Of a stretch of 64,000 nucleotides of DNA, positions 25,326 through 33,611 are shown in pieces (positions within the stretch are counted from its first letter, which is position 1; each line of letters begins with the position of its first letter). The translations under genes and the position numbers were made by a program. A model generated the notes under the pieces. The model was not told where the DNA came from. It did no database searches and saw nothing but the letters and a program-made list of their open reading frames with translations. The stretch is from an uncultured Lachnospiraceae bacterium (lineage in GTDB: Bacteria > Bacillota > Clostridia > Lachnospirales > Lachnospiraceae): the NCBI GenBank assembly GCA_934339135.1, contig CAKRHP010000002.1, positions 62,001 through 126,000 on the forward strand. Direction: 5' to 3'.

Positions 25326-26633
25326 ATGAGCAAAAAGACATATTCAGAGAGAGCATTAAAATTCGAAACAAAGCAGCTGCACGTAGGACAGGAGCAGGCG
25401 GATCCGGTGACAGATGCAAGAGCAGTACCGATTTATCTGACATCTTCTTATGTATTTCATAACAGCCAGCATGCAGCAGATCGTTTCGGTCTCAGAGATG
25501 CCGGTAATATCTACGGAAGATTAACAAACCCTACCGAGGATACCTTCGAGCAGAGAATTGCCGCTCTTGAGGGTGGTGTGGCAGCTTTGGCAGTCGGTAG
25601 TGGTGCCGCAGCACTTACTTATGCATTCCAGGCAGTAGCACATAAGGGAGATCATATCGTAGCAGCTAAGAATATTTACGGTGGAACCTACAATCTTCTG
25701 GCACACACTCTTCCGGATTACGGCATTGAGACAACCTTCGTAGATCCATTTGATTATGAGGGAATCGAGGCAGCTATCAAGGAGAACACCACAGCAATTG
25801 AGATCGAGACACTTGGTAATCCAAACTCAGAGGTAGTTGATATTGAGCGTATTGCAAATATCGCACATTCTCACAATATTCCATTGATTGTTGATAACAC
25901 ATTTGCAACACCTTATCTGGTACGTCCGATCGAGTATGGCGCAGATATCGTGATCCATTCTGCAACAAAGTTCATCGGCGGTCACGGTACAACCATCGGT
26001 GGTGTGATCGTAGACAGCGGTAACTTTGACTGGACATCCAGTGACAAGTACCCATGGCTGGTAGAGCCAAACGTATCTTACCATGGTGTAAGCTTTGCAA
26101 AGGACTGCGCACCGGCAGCATTTGTCACATATATTCGTGCCATCCTTCTTCGTGATATGGGTGCAACACTTTCTCCTGTTCACGCATTTATCTTCCTGCA
26201 GGGTCTTGAGACATTATCTCTTCGTGTAGAGCGTCACGTAGAGAATGCTCTGAAGGTAGTACAGTTCCTGAAGAATCAGCCGTTGGTTGAGAAGGTAAAT
26301 CATCCATCGGTATCAGAGGATCCGGAGCAGCAGAAGCTTTACAAGAAGTATTTTCCAAATGGCGGCGGTTCTATCTTTACCTTTGAGATCAAGGGTGATG
26401 CCAAGAAGGCTCAGGATTTCATTGATCAGCTCGAGCTGTTCTCTCTGCTTGCCAATGTAGCAGATGTGAAGTCCCTGGCAATCCATCCTGCATCAACCAC
26501 ACATTCTGAGTGCAACGAGGCAGAGCTTCTGGATCAGGGTATTAAGCCAAATACCATCCGTCTTTCTATCGGTACAGAGCACATCGATGATATTATCGAG
26601 GATCTTGCCGAGGCATTTAAGGCAGTTCAGTAA
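25326..26633 (+). CDS. metY: O-acetylhomoserine sulfhydrylase / aminocarboxypropyltransferase
   Basis: 435 residues, the long MetY form of the Cys/Met metabolism PLP-dependent enzymes. It has FETKQLHVGQEQADPVTDARAVPIY at the start (residues 12-36), TNPTEDTFEQRIAALEGG, and the PLP lysine in HSATKFIGGHGTTIGG, ending with HPASTTHSECNEAEL and RLSIGTEHIDDIIEDL. Makes homocysteine or uses sulfide with O-acetylhomoserine. Codon use is strikingly optimised, as in highly expressed genes. Single-gene unit under a palindromic operator. Confidence 0.93.
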   Translation: MSKKTYSERALKFETKQLHVGQEQADPVTDARAVPIYLTSSYVFHNSQHAADRFGLRDAGNIYGRLTNPTEDTFEQRIAALEGGVAALAVGSGAAALTYAFQAVAHKGDHIVAAKNIYGGTYNLLAHTLPDYGIETTFVDPFDYEGIEAAIKENTTAIEIETLGNPNSEVVDIERIANIAHSHNIPLIVDNTFATPYLVRPIEYGADIVIHSATKFIGGHGTTIGGVIVDSGNFDWTSSDKYPWLVEPNVSYHGVSFAKDCAPAAFVTYIRAILLRDMGATLSPVHAFIFLQGLETLSLRVERHVENALKVVQFLKNQPLVEKVNHPSVSEDPEQQKLYKKYFPNGGGSIFTFEIKGDAKKAQDFIDQLELFSLLANVADVKSLAIHPASTTHSECNEAELLDQGIKPNTIRLSIGTEHIDDIIEDLAEAFKAVQ

Positions 26634-26688
26634 TTCAAAGCATATGTGTAAAATTCTCCTATATAAATAAAATGGGTGTATCCCAATA

Positions 26689-26735
26689 AAAGATCCGGCT
26701 GGGTCAATTGATGGCTCCGGTCGGATCTTTGTTGT
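26689..26735 (+). terminator. Terminator of metY
   Basis: Stem AAAGATCCG (26689-26697) with CGGATCTTT (26722-26730), then GTTGTT. The rest of the 298-base gap to the next gene shows only an unclear promoter. Confidence 0.7.
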
Positions 26736-26931
26736 TATAACAAATATTTGGAAAAGTGTAAGAAAAATACTATCTGGGATAGATATGGCGCTGGCCGAAC
26801 TCTATCTCTTTTTTGTTCTGAAAAGTACATAATGCTATTGTTTCCGGTTACATATTGTGTTATGCTTGTAAAATGTCTCGATTTATGGGACGTGCATCAG
26901 TAAATGAAGAAGATAAACAACGAGGAAAAAT

Positions 26932-27381
26932 ATGACCAATCAGAAAAATCAAGAGAATCAAAGAAATCAGGAGACAGATCCGGGACTTCAGGGGAATGAA
27001 CGGATCGAGGCAGCCATTGCAGGACTGCAGCAGGAGGCTTCCCAGGAGCGTCTGGCACATACCCTGACAGTGATCCGGCAGAGAATGAGAGAGGGCGGTC
27101 AGCTGATCATTGCGGTAGAACCACCTAAAGGAGACGGACAGCTCCGGCTCCAGGCAGTACAGACGGAGAATGGACAGAGCTGGTGGACGGTGTTTTCCAG
27201 CTTTGAGGAGGAGCTGAAGGGGAGTGACAGTGTAAAGTCAACTTTTTTGACAGATATGAGGCAGTTGTTTACCCAGGCAGTACAGACGGAGAACATTCAG
27301 GGGATTATCTTAAACCCGTGGAACAGGACATTGATGTTAGACAAAGCTCTGATTCGGGTGATACTGGGACAGAAGAAATAG
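26932..27381 (+). CDS. SseB-like domain protein
   Basis: 149 residues. A hydrophilic, Asn/Gln-rich N-terminus is followed by a domain with LIIAVEPPKGDGQLRLQAV, WWTVFSSFEEELKG, LFTQAVQTENIQGIILNPWN and LMLDKALIRVIL, the pattern of SseB N-terminal-like proteins. Their function in Firmicutes is unknown. The words AVQTEN occur twice (residues 74-79 and 115-120). Cytoplasmic, no partner genes evident. Confidence 0.65.
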   Translation: MTNQKNQENQRNQETDPGLQGNERIEAAIAGLQQEASQERLAHTLTVIRQRMREGGQLIIAVEPPKGDGQLRLQAVQTENGQSWWTVFSSFEEELKGSDSVKSTFLTDMRQLFTQAVQTENIQGIILNPWNRTLMLDKALIRVILGQKK

Positions 27382-27395
27382 TACAGCCGTATTAG

Positions 27396-27461
27396 AAAAC
27401 CGGCAATTCAGATGGAACATTACATATGAATATGTAGTTTCCGTCCGGATTGCCGGTTTTT
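27396..27461 (+). terminator. Terminator after the SseB-like gene
   Basis: 12-bp perfect stem AAAACCGGCAAT (27396-27407) with 27449-27460; the loop holds a smaller hairpin (ACATAT/ATATGT). Ends in TTTTTAG. Confidence 0.75.
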
Positions 27462-27548
27462 AGTGTATTAGGAAATGCTGCATTTCTTTTGTTGTGGCGG
27501 AGAGCCACGTTAAAGAGAATATTTTATTGAGAAATTTTCTAAAACTTA

Positions 27549-27602
27549 TTGACAAAGGGGACATTTTGTATTAGATTATTTGGTGGTTAGAGATTTCTAA
27601 CC
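27549..27602 (+). promoter_or_regulatory. feoAB promoter with GTTAG-N6-CTAAC operator
   Basis: TTGACA (27549-27554), 17 bases, TAGATT (27572-27577). The palindrome GGTTAG-AGATTT-CTAACC (27585-27602) begins eight bases after the -10 and covers the transcription start. Same arms and spacing as the operator at 17479-17494. Fits repression of iron uptake by a DtxR-like protein. The leader to feoA is about 115 bases, with no other signal seen. Confidence 0.7.
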
Positions 27603-27699
27603 AGGGAAAGTGTAGACTGATACACAATAGATACTACTAATTTGAGGTAGAGGAGAATAAGCATAGTTATATAATACAAAGTAAAGAGAGGATTTATTT

Positions 27700-27912
27700 A
27701 TGAGTCTTGATGAAGCAGTTTTGGGAACAGAGTACATTATCAAGGATATTTCAACCGGCGATGAGGAAATGAAATCATTCTTATTTTCACTGGGATGCTA
27801 CAGTGGTGAGCCGATCACGGTTGTATCACGCAAGAAGAGCAACTGCGTTGTGTCAATTAAGGACGGACGTTATAACATTGATATTGATCTAGCGAAGGCT
27901 ATTTTAATATAA
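27700..27912 (+). CDS. feoA: Ferrous iron transport protein A
   Basis: 70 residues, SH3-like FeoA fold: LGTEYIIKDI, LFSLGCYSGEPITVVSRKKSN and IDIDLAKAIL are in the usual order. FeoA is a small cytoplasmic partner of the FeoB iron permease. Followed after 49 bases by feoB, with GGAGG between. Confidence 0.88.
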   Translation: MSLDEAVLGTEYIIKDISTGDEEMKSFLFSLGCYSGEPITVVSRKKSNCVVSIKDGRYNIDIDLAKAILI

Positions 27913-27961
27913 TCATACAATTAAAAACTATAACACATAGTTTGATTAAGGAGGTTTCTTT

Positions 27962-29953
27962 ATGAGAATTGCGTTAACCGGTAATCCCAATAGTGGTAAG
28001 ACCACTATGTACAACGCATTAACGGGAAGAAATGAAAAAATCGGTAACTGGGCTGGTGTTACCGTAGATAAGAAAGAGTATCCGGTCAGGAAAGATCACT
28101 ACAATGGTTCTAAGGAGCTGATCGCAGTCGATCTTCCAGGTGCATATTCTATGTCACCATTTACCTCTGAGGAGAGTATTACAAGTGGTTATGTAAAAAA
28201 TGAGCATCCGGATGCGATCGTCAATATCGTAGATGCAACAAACTTAAGCCGTAGCTTATTCTTTACAACACAGCTTCTGGAGCTGGGGGTTCCGGTAGTT
28301 GTCGCATTGAATAAGAGCGATATTAATGAGAAAAAGGGCAACAAGATTGATGAGAAGACATTGTCTGAGAAGCTTGGCTGTCCTGTGATCAAGACAACAT
28401 CTACAACAGACACCGGTCTGAAGGAAGTGATCCAGACGGCTGCTGATCTGGAAGGAGCCGGACAGAAAGCACCATATGTACAGGGTGATATTAATCTTCA
28501 CGACAAGAAGGAAGTGGAAGCTGCTGACCGTAAGCGTTTCGAGTTCGTAAATGCGATCGTAAAGCAGGTTGAGAATCGTAAGGTTCTTACAAAAGAGAAG
28601 AATGTCGGAGATAAGATCGATGCAGTTTTGACAAATCCGGTATCCGGACTTATCATTTTTGCAGCAATCATGTTCCTGGTATTCTACATATCACAGTCAA
28701 CACTTGGTACATGGCTGGCAGACATCCTTGTAGGATGGATCGAGACATTCCAGAACTGGGTTGGCGGACTGCTTGAGAATGCAAATCCATTCTTGTATGC
28801 ATTGCTTGTAGATGGTATCATTGGTGGTGTAGGTGCTGTAGTTGGTTTCCTTCCACTCGTAATGGTTATGTACTTCCTGATCGCTCTTCTTGAGGATTGC
28901 GGATATATGGCCCGTGCAACTGTCGTTCTTGACCCGATCTTTAAGAGAGTAGGTCTTTCCGGTAAATCCGTTATCCCAATGATCATCGGAACCGGTTGTG
29001 GTATCCCGGCTATCATGGCATGCCGTACCATTCGTAATGAGAGAGAGCGTAGAACCACAGCAATGTTAGCAACCTTTATGCCTTGTGGTGCTAAGCTTCC
29101 TGTAATCGCACTGTTTACCGGTGCGTTCTTCCCACATTCTAAATGGGTAGGACCTTTAATGTATTTTGTAGGCATTCTTTTGATCCTTTTAGGAGCTCTT
29201 CTGGTAAAGGCTGTTACCGGCATGAAGTACAGAAAGTCATTCTTCATTATCGAGCTTCCTGAGTATAAAGTACCAAGTCTTAAAATTGGATGTTTGTCCA
29301 TGTTAAACCGTGGTAAAGCTTATATTAAGAAAGCCGGTACTGTAATCCTTGTATGTAACACTGTTGTTCAGATCATGCAGTCTTTCAACTGGAAGCTGCA
29401 GGTTGTTGCAGAGGGCGCAGAGAGTACTTCTATCCTTGCAAGCATTGCCGGACCGTTTGCAACACTTCTTATCCCTGTTGTCGGTATCGCAGCATGGCAG
29501 CTTGCTGCAGCATCCATCACCGGATTTATCGCTAAGGAGAATGTAGTAGGTACACTTGCAACTGTTTATGCACTGACCAATTTTATCGATACAGATGAGC
29601 TTGCACTGGTAGGTAGTGGTAACAAGGTAGCAATGGCTATGGGTATCACAAAGGTAGCAGCTCTTGCATACCTGATGTTCAATCTTTATACACCACCTTG
29701 TTTCGCAGCACTTGGTGCGATGAACTCTGAGATGCAGAGTGGTAAGTGGCTGTTTGCAGGTATCTGTCTCCAGCTGGCAACCGGATTTACCGTTGGTTTC
29801 CTGGTATACCAGATTGGTACACTGATCACAACAGGTGCTCTTGGAGCAGGATTTGTTGGTGGTCTCATCGCAGTATGTATTTTTGCAGCAGTTATCGTAT
29901 ATCTGATCCAGAAGGCGAACAGAGCCATTGATACGGAGTATCAGCTGGATTAA
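27962..29953 (+). CDS. feoB: Ferrous iron transporter FeoB
   Basis: 663 residues. The N-terminal GTPase has G1 GNPNSGKTT (7-15), GNWAGVTVDKKE, G3 DLPGAYSMSPFTSEE and G4 NKSD. The membrane part carries two Gate/nucleoside-recognition domains with GCGIPAIMACRTI and the cysteine in FMPCGAKLPV, and ends in about eight to ten helices. It imports Fe2+ in anaerobes. Placed with feoA and two small accessory proteins under an iron-type operator. Codon use is uniform and suggests high expression. Confidence 0.96.
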   Translation: MRIALTGNPNSGKTTMYNALTGRNEKIGNWAGVTVDKKEYPVRKDHYNGSKELIAVDLPGAYSMSPFTSEESITSGYVKNEHPDAIVNIVDATNLSRSLFFTTQLLELGVPVVVALNKSDINEKKGNKIDEKTLSEKLGCPVIKTTSTTDTGLKEVIQTAADLEGAGQKAPYVQGDINLHDKKEVEAADRKRFEFVNAIVKQVENRKVLTKEKNVGDKIDAVLTNPVSGLIIFAAIMFLVFYISQSTLGTWLADILVGWIETFQNWVGGLLENANPFLYALLVDGIIGGVGAVVGFLPLVMVMYFLIALLEDCGYMARATVVLDPIFKRVGLSGKSVIPMIIGTGCGIPAIMACRTIRNERERRTTAMLATFMPCGAKLPVIALFTGAFFPHSKWVGPLMYFVGILLILLGALLVKAVTGMKYRKSFFIIELPEYKVPSLKIGCLSMLNRGKAYIKKAGTVILVCNTVVQIMQSFNWKLQVVAEGAESTSILASIAGPFATLLIPVVGIAAWQLAAASITGFIAKENVVGTLATVYALTNFIDTDELALVGSGNKVAMAMGITKVAALAYLMFNLYTPPCFAALGAMNSEMQSGKWLFAGICLQLATGFTVGFLVYQIGTLITTGALGAGFVGGLIAVCIFAAVIVYLIQKANRAIDTEYQLD

Positions 29954-29976
29954 TGATCAGAAAGGGATGATGAGTT

Positions 29977-30153
29977 ATGTCAGGTATGCTTGCTAACATT
30001 ATTTTAATTGTACTTTTAGTTGTGATCGTGGGTTCTGCGGTCTGGTACATTCATAAAGAGAAGAAAAGAGGCGTACATTGTATTGGATGCCCGTCAGCAG
30101 GATCCTGTACACGCTCATGTATGTCTAACAAAAAGAAATCTTTAAAAAAATAA
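29977..30153 (+). CDS. FeoB-associated cysteine-rich membrane protein
   Basis: 58 residues. One N-terminal membrane helix (IILIVLLVVIVGSAVWYI), then a short basic stretch and a cysteine cluster HCIGCPSAGSCTRSC. This is the usual make-up of the small FeoB-associated proteins, which follow feoB in many Firmicutes. AAAGGGATGATG lies upstream of the ATG at 29977. The cysteines may hand over or sense iron at the membrane; the role is inferred from context. Confidence 0.8.
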   Translation: MSGMLANIILIVLLVVIVGSAVWYIHKEKKRGVHCIGCPSAGSCTRSCMSNKKKSLKK

Positions 30154-30162
30154 TGTAAAGAG

Positions 30163-30195
30163 ACTGCAGGGTGATTTTTCATCCTGCAGTTTATA
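30163..30195 (+). terminator. Weak terminator or processing hairpin after the FeoB-associated gene
   Basis: Stem ACTGCAGG (30163-30170) with CCTGCAGT (30183-30190), extended by GTGA/TCAT pairing; only a short T tract follows, so read-through to the next gene is likely. Confidence 0.5.
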
Positions 30196-30223
30196 ACATA
30201 ATAAGATTAAAGGGGATGATGTC

Positions 30224-30589
30224 ATGAATGCACAAACACTTTTAATCGTTGTCATTCTGGTTATCGTACTGATTCCGGCAATCACCAGTACCTGGAAGCA
30301 TATGAAGGGAGAGGGTGACTGCTGTGGCGGACCGAAGGAAAAGCCGGTAAAAAAGAAAATAGACGGACCGAAGCATCGGGAGCTTACCGTGCATATTGAA
30401 GGAATGCATTGTCAGAACTGTAAGAACAGGATTGAGAAGCATCTGGATGCGCTGGACGGAGTCGTGGCAAAGGTTAATCTGAACAAAAAGACAGCGGTCG
30501 TATCCATTTACAAGGAGATGGATGATTCCGTAATACGGGATGTGATCGAGGGTCTGGATTTCACGGTAGTCAGTATGGAATCAAAGTAA
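30224..30589 (+). CDS. Membrane-anchored heavy-metal-associated (HMA) domain protein
   Basis: 121 residues. N-terminal membrane helix (TLLIVVILVIVLIPAI), a CCGG motif near residue 33, and a C-terminal ferredoxin-like HMA domain with metal-binding GMHCQNCKNRIEKHL (CxxC) near residue 60. It looks like a fusion of a small cysteine-rich anchor with a metallochaperone domain. Located right after feoAB, so it may deliver or receive a metal at the inner membrane; copper or iron specificity is not evident. Confidence 0.75.
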   Translation: MNAQTLLIVVILVIVLIPAITSTWKHMKGEGDCCGGPKEKPVKKKIDGPKHRELTVHIEGMHCQNCKNRIEKHLDALDGVVAKVNLNKKTAVVSIYKEMDDSVIRDVIEGLDFTVVSMESK

Positions 30590-30630
30590 ATACCGGCCTT
30601 TTGCCGTAATGGGAAAAAGGCTTTGAAACC

Positions 30631-30674
30631 GGGCAGAAGATGATCCGTGAATGGATTGTCTTCTGCCTGTTTTT
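30631..30674 (+). terminator. Terminator of the feo cluster
   Basis: Stem GGCAGAAGA-TGATCC (30632-30646) with GGAT-TGTCTTCTGCC (30653-30667), then TGTTTTT. Confidence 0.75.
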
Positions 30675-30779
30675 ATGAAAAAAATGTTTGTGACGGATAC
30701 TCGTTGATTCTCTTGGGGGGATATGTTACAATGGATTTTATCGGTTTTTAACGGAAATAATGTAAAAGGAGCAGAAAAA

Positions 30780-32180
30780 TTGAAAAAGAAAAGTAATTTT
30801 AGTGGCCAGATCGGATTTGTTCTGGCAGCAGCAGGAAGTGCTGTAGGAGTGGGAAATCTGTGGCGTTTCCCTTATCTGGTAGCGAGAGACGGCGGTGGCT
30901 TATTTCTGATCATTTACCTTGTTCTTGTGCTTACCTTTGGTTTTACCCTGCTGACGACGGATATTTCCATTGGACGAAAGACGGGGCAGAGTGCCATTAA
31001 GGCGTACGAGACCATGCGTCCCGGCTGGAAAAAGCTGGGCTTTCTGACCTTTATGGTACCGGTGCTGATCATGACATATTATGCGGTCATCGGTGGTTGG
31101 ATCCTGAAGTATTTTATTGTATTTCTTACAGGAGCCAGTGGAGACGCAGCGAAGGATTCTTATTTTACAAGCTTTATCACCAATACCTCTTCGGTATGGT
31201 TTGGACTGATCTTCATGCTGGTAACGGCTTTGATTGTTTACAATGGCGTGGAGGGCGGCATTGAGCGCTGCAGTAAGTTTATTATGCCGGTACTTCTTAT
31301 CATGGTAGTTGGCATTGCAATCTTCTCCCTGACATTGAGATCAAAGGGAGCGGATGGAGTGGTACGGACAGGTCTTGATGGCTTGAAGGTATATATGATA
31401 CCGGATGTGTCGGGTCTGACGGTTTCCAGATTCCTGCAGGTGACACTGGATGCCATGAGCCAGTTGTTCTTCTCACTGAGTGTGTCCATGGGGATTATGA
31501 TCACCTATGGATCCTATGTCAAGAAGGATGTGGATCTGAACAAGTCTGTTGCCCAGATTGAGGTTGTAGATACGGCGGTTGCATTTCTGGCGGGTGTTAT
31601 GATCATACCGGCAATCTATGTATTTTCCGGTATGGATGGTATGTCTGCAGGACCAAGTCTGATGTTTGTGGCACTTCCAAAGACATTTTATGCCATGGGT
31701 ATCGCCGGAAGGGTGATCGGCCTGATATTCTTCCTGCTGGCAGCATTTGCGGCACTGACCTCCTGTATTTCCGTGCTGGAGTCCATTACGGCTAATTGCA
31801 TGGAGATATTACATACAGAGCGTAAGAAAACGACACTGGTGTTAGGTGTGATCTATCTGGGTGCAACAGCAGTGATCGCTTTGGGCTACAGTCTCTTCTA
31901 CCTGGAGATTCCGCTTCCAAACGGAACCACGGGACAGCTCTTAGATATCATGGATTATATCAGTAACAGCTTCCTGATGCCGTTTATCACGATCTTCTCC
32001 ACGATCCTGGTGGGCTGGCTTGTGAAGCCAAAGTGGGTGATCGAGGAAATGGAGCATCCCAATGGGAAATTCTCCAGAAAGCAGCTTTATATTGTGATGA
32101 TCAAGTATGTTATGCCGGTGATCATGGTGATCCTGTTCCTGCAGTCCACGGGACTTCTGGATAGAATTCTTGGTAATTAA
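30780..32180 (+). CDS. Neurotransmitter:sodium symporter (NSS/SNF) family transporter
   Basis: 466 residues from a TTG at 30780, favoured by AAAAGGAG nine bases before; the ATG at 30723 would add 19 residues but has a run of G only two bases away. Family signature GSAVGVGNLWRFPYLVARDGGG near residues 20-41, the sodium/substrate-site region of TM1, followed by about eleven or twelve helices. Bacterial members (LeuT, TnaT) import amino acids with Na+. Substrate not known; the neighbouring polyamine and PII genes suggest nitrogen nutrition. Confidence 0.88.
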   Translation: MKKKSNFSGQIGFVLAAAGSAVGVGNLWRFPYLVARDGGGLFLIIYLVLVLTFGFTLLTTDISIGRKTGQSAIKAYETMRPGWKKLGFLTFMVPVLIMTYYAVIGGWILKYFIVFLTGASGDAAKDSYFTSFITNTSSVWFGLIFMLVTALIVYNGVEGGIERCSKFIMPVLLIMVVGIAIFSLTLRSKGADGVVRTGLDGLKVYMIPDVSGLTVSRFLQVTLDAMSQLFFSLSVSMGIMITYGSYVKKDVDLNKSVAQIEVVDTAVAFLAGVMIIPAIYVFSGMDGMSAGPSLMFVALPKTFYAMGIAGRVIGLIFFLLAAFAALTSCISVLESITANCMEILHTERKKTTLVLGVIYLGATAVIALGYSLFYLEIPLPNGTTGQLLDIMDYISNSFLMPFITIFSTILVGWLVKPKWVIEEMEHPNGKFSRKQLYIVMIKYVMPVIMVILFLQSTGLLDRILGN

Positions 32181-32183
32181 CAC

Positions 32184-32211
32184 TTGACAAGTACTACGTT
32201 TGTGCTATACT
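32184..32211 (+). promoter_or_regulatory. Promoter just upstream of a terminator, ahead of the LuxR-type gene
   Basis: TTGACA (32184-32189), 16 bases, TATACT (32206-32211), starting four bases after the symporter stop. Transcription would begin near 32218 and meet the hairpin at 32237. Confidence 0.65.
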
Positions 32212-32236
32212 TCATACATAATTACATAGTTTGATC

Positions 32237-32280
32237 AAGTACGCAAAGATGTGTCCGCTTCTTTGCGTACTTTTTATTTT
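32237..32280 (+). terminator. Intrinsic terminator between symporter and LuxR-type gene
   Basis: 13-bp perfect stem AAGTACGCAAAGA (32237-32249) with 32260-32272, followed by TTTTTATTTTTA. It lies downstream of the promoter at 32184 and upstream of the gene at 32307, so it can act as an attenuator or yield a short leader RNA of about 60 bases. Confidence 0.85.
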
Positions 32281-32306
32281 TACTGATTTTTGGGAGGTGG
32301 CAGCCA

Positions 32307-33056
32307 ATGAAAAATTTTGAAACAAATGACTGGCTTGTACTCAACAGCATTATTTATAAGATCTACACGACCAACGATTTTGACGGGATGCGCAGACAGT
32401 TTCTGGAACAGATCAAGACAGTGATCGATTTTGACAGTGCTGATTTTTATCTTGCGTCGGCAAAAGAGAGGGAGCGGCTGGAACGGCCGGTTTATTTCAA
32501 CTGTGATGAGGATCTGTCGGATATTTATGAGAGTATTGATTACAGCAGGGGGATTATGTTCAGCGGCCGCAGCATGGTTTATCGGGAGACCGATATCATA
32601 TCTGATGAAAAGAGAGTCAACACAGAGTATTACCGGAGAGTTTACCGGCCCAACAACTGGCATTATGCTCTGCAGATGATCTTTGGCAGGAACAAGTCCT
32701 TCCTGGGTGTGGTGACGTTGTACCGCACCATCGGCAAGGAGGATTTTACCTACGAGGATGTTTTTCTGATGGATATGCTCAAGGATCATATGGCGTACCG
32801 GCTTTATCAGGAAAGAACCCACCAGATGACGGCGCAGGAGAAGCTGACCATGACGGAGGCAGTCAAAAAGTATAATCTGACGAAGCGGGAGCAGACGATC
32901 CTGGGACTTTTGCTGCAGGGAATGGAAAATGCGCAGATCTGTGACCAGCTGTCTATCACGGTAAATACCCTGAAGAAGCATATTTTAAATATCTACCGCA
33001 AATTAGGTATCCGTAACAGAGTACAGATGTTTAAACTGGTCAAGGAACAGGAGTAG
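32307..33056 (+). CDS. LuxR-type transcriptional regulator with GAF-like sensor part
   Basis: 249 residues, GGGAGGTGG before the ATG. C-terminal HTH of the LuxR type: LTKREQTILGLLLQGMENAQICDQL, then ITVNTLKKHILNIYRKLGIRNR. The N-terminal 170 residues (VIDFDSADFYLAS, then YALQMIFGRNKSFLGVVTLYRT) look like a GAF-like ligand domain. No phospho-acceptor receiver domain is seen, so it probably responds to a small molecule. Likely targets are the flanking symporter or the downstream PII/polyamine operon. Confidence 0.8.
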   Translation: MKNFETNDWLVLNSIIYKIYTTNDFDGMRRQFLEQIKTVIDFDSADFYLASAKERERLERPVYFNCDEDLSDIYESIDYSRGIMFSGRSMVYRETDIISDEKRVNTEYYRRVYRPNNWHYALQMIFGRNKSFLGVVTLYRTIGKEDFTYEDVFLMDMLKDHMAYRLYQERTHQMTAQEKLTMTEAVKKYNLTKREQTILGLLLQGMENAQICDQLSITVNTLKKHILNIYRKLGIRNRVQMFKLVKEQE

Positions 33057-33098
33057 TAAATCACCCAAAAGAAGTAGAAAAATGGGGAAAACGTGTTA

Positions 33099-33127
33099 TT
33101 GAAGTGTTGGTTTTATTGTAGTATATT
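33099..33127 (+). promoter_or_regulatory. Promoter of the PII/pot operon leader
   Basis: TTGAAG, 17 bases, TATATT (33122-33127). Predicted start near 33134, only seven bases before a terminator hairpin. Confidence 0.5.
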
Positions 33128-33140
33128 ATTCGCAAGCAAA

Positions 33141-33172
33141 GGGGCTGTTCGAATTTCGAATGGCCTCTTTTT
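33141..33172 (+). terminator. Leader terminator ahead of the PII gene
   Basis: Thirteen-pair hairpin (33141-33167, with G-T pairs; contains TTCGAATTTCGAA) followed by a T run. It is located between the promoter at 33099 and the gene at 33215, the second such arrangement within 1 kb. Confidence 0.65.
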
Positions 33173-33214
33173 GATATTATGAAAGTATTTTTTGATGAAA
33201 AGGAGGGCATTGCG

Positions 33215-33562
33215 ATGAAAGAGATCGTGTTAATTATCAGACCTGAGAAACTGGAAGTATTAAAGAGTATATTAGATGAAAAGAAATGTGGTGGTATGAC
33301 AATCTCCACGGTTATGGGATGTGGAGCCCAGAAGGGAGCCGTGGAAGGAGTCAATGAGATCAAAGGATTCAAAACCAATATCAACCTGCTTCCTAAGGTA
33401 AGAGTGGAGGCAGTAGTTGAGGATTCCAAGGTGGAGGATATTATCGCAGAGGTAAGAGATAAGGTGGCAACGGGTCATGTGGGAGATGGAAAGATCTTCG
33501 TGAGAAACATTGAGGAAGCTATCCGGATCCGTACCGGTGAGCGTGGCAATAAGGTTCTGTAA
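33215..33562 (+). CDS. PII-family nitrogen regulatory protein
   Basis: 115 residues from the ATG at 33215 (AAGGAGG eight bases before). PII features: GAQKGAVEG at the T-loop base, LLPKVRVEAVV, and the C-terminal signature TGHVGDGKIFV with IRIRTGE. The T-loop is about three residues longer than in E. coli GlnB and lacks the uridylylated tyrosine in the usual position. Trimeric PII proteins bind ATP, ADP and 2-oxoglutarate and control transporters or enzymes. Its place before potABCD suggests that it adjusts polyamine uptake. Confidence 0.87.
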   Translation: MKEIVLIIRPEKLEVLKSILDEKKCGGMTISTVMGCGAQKGAVEGVNEIKGFKTNINLLPKVRVEAVVEDSKVEDIIAEVRDKVATGHVGDGKIFVRNIEEAIRIRTGERGNKVL

Positions 33563-33611
33563 TGTGGATGAATTTCGAAACAAAAGGAGTTTGATAAAGA
33601 GGTGATGTGAT

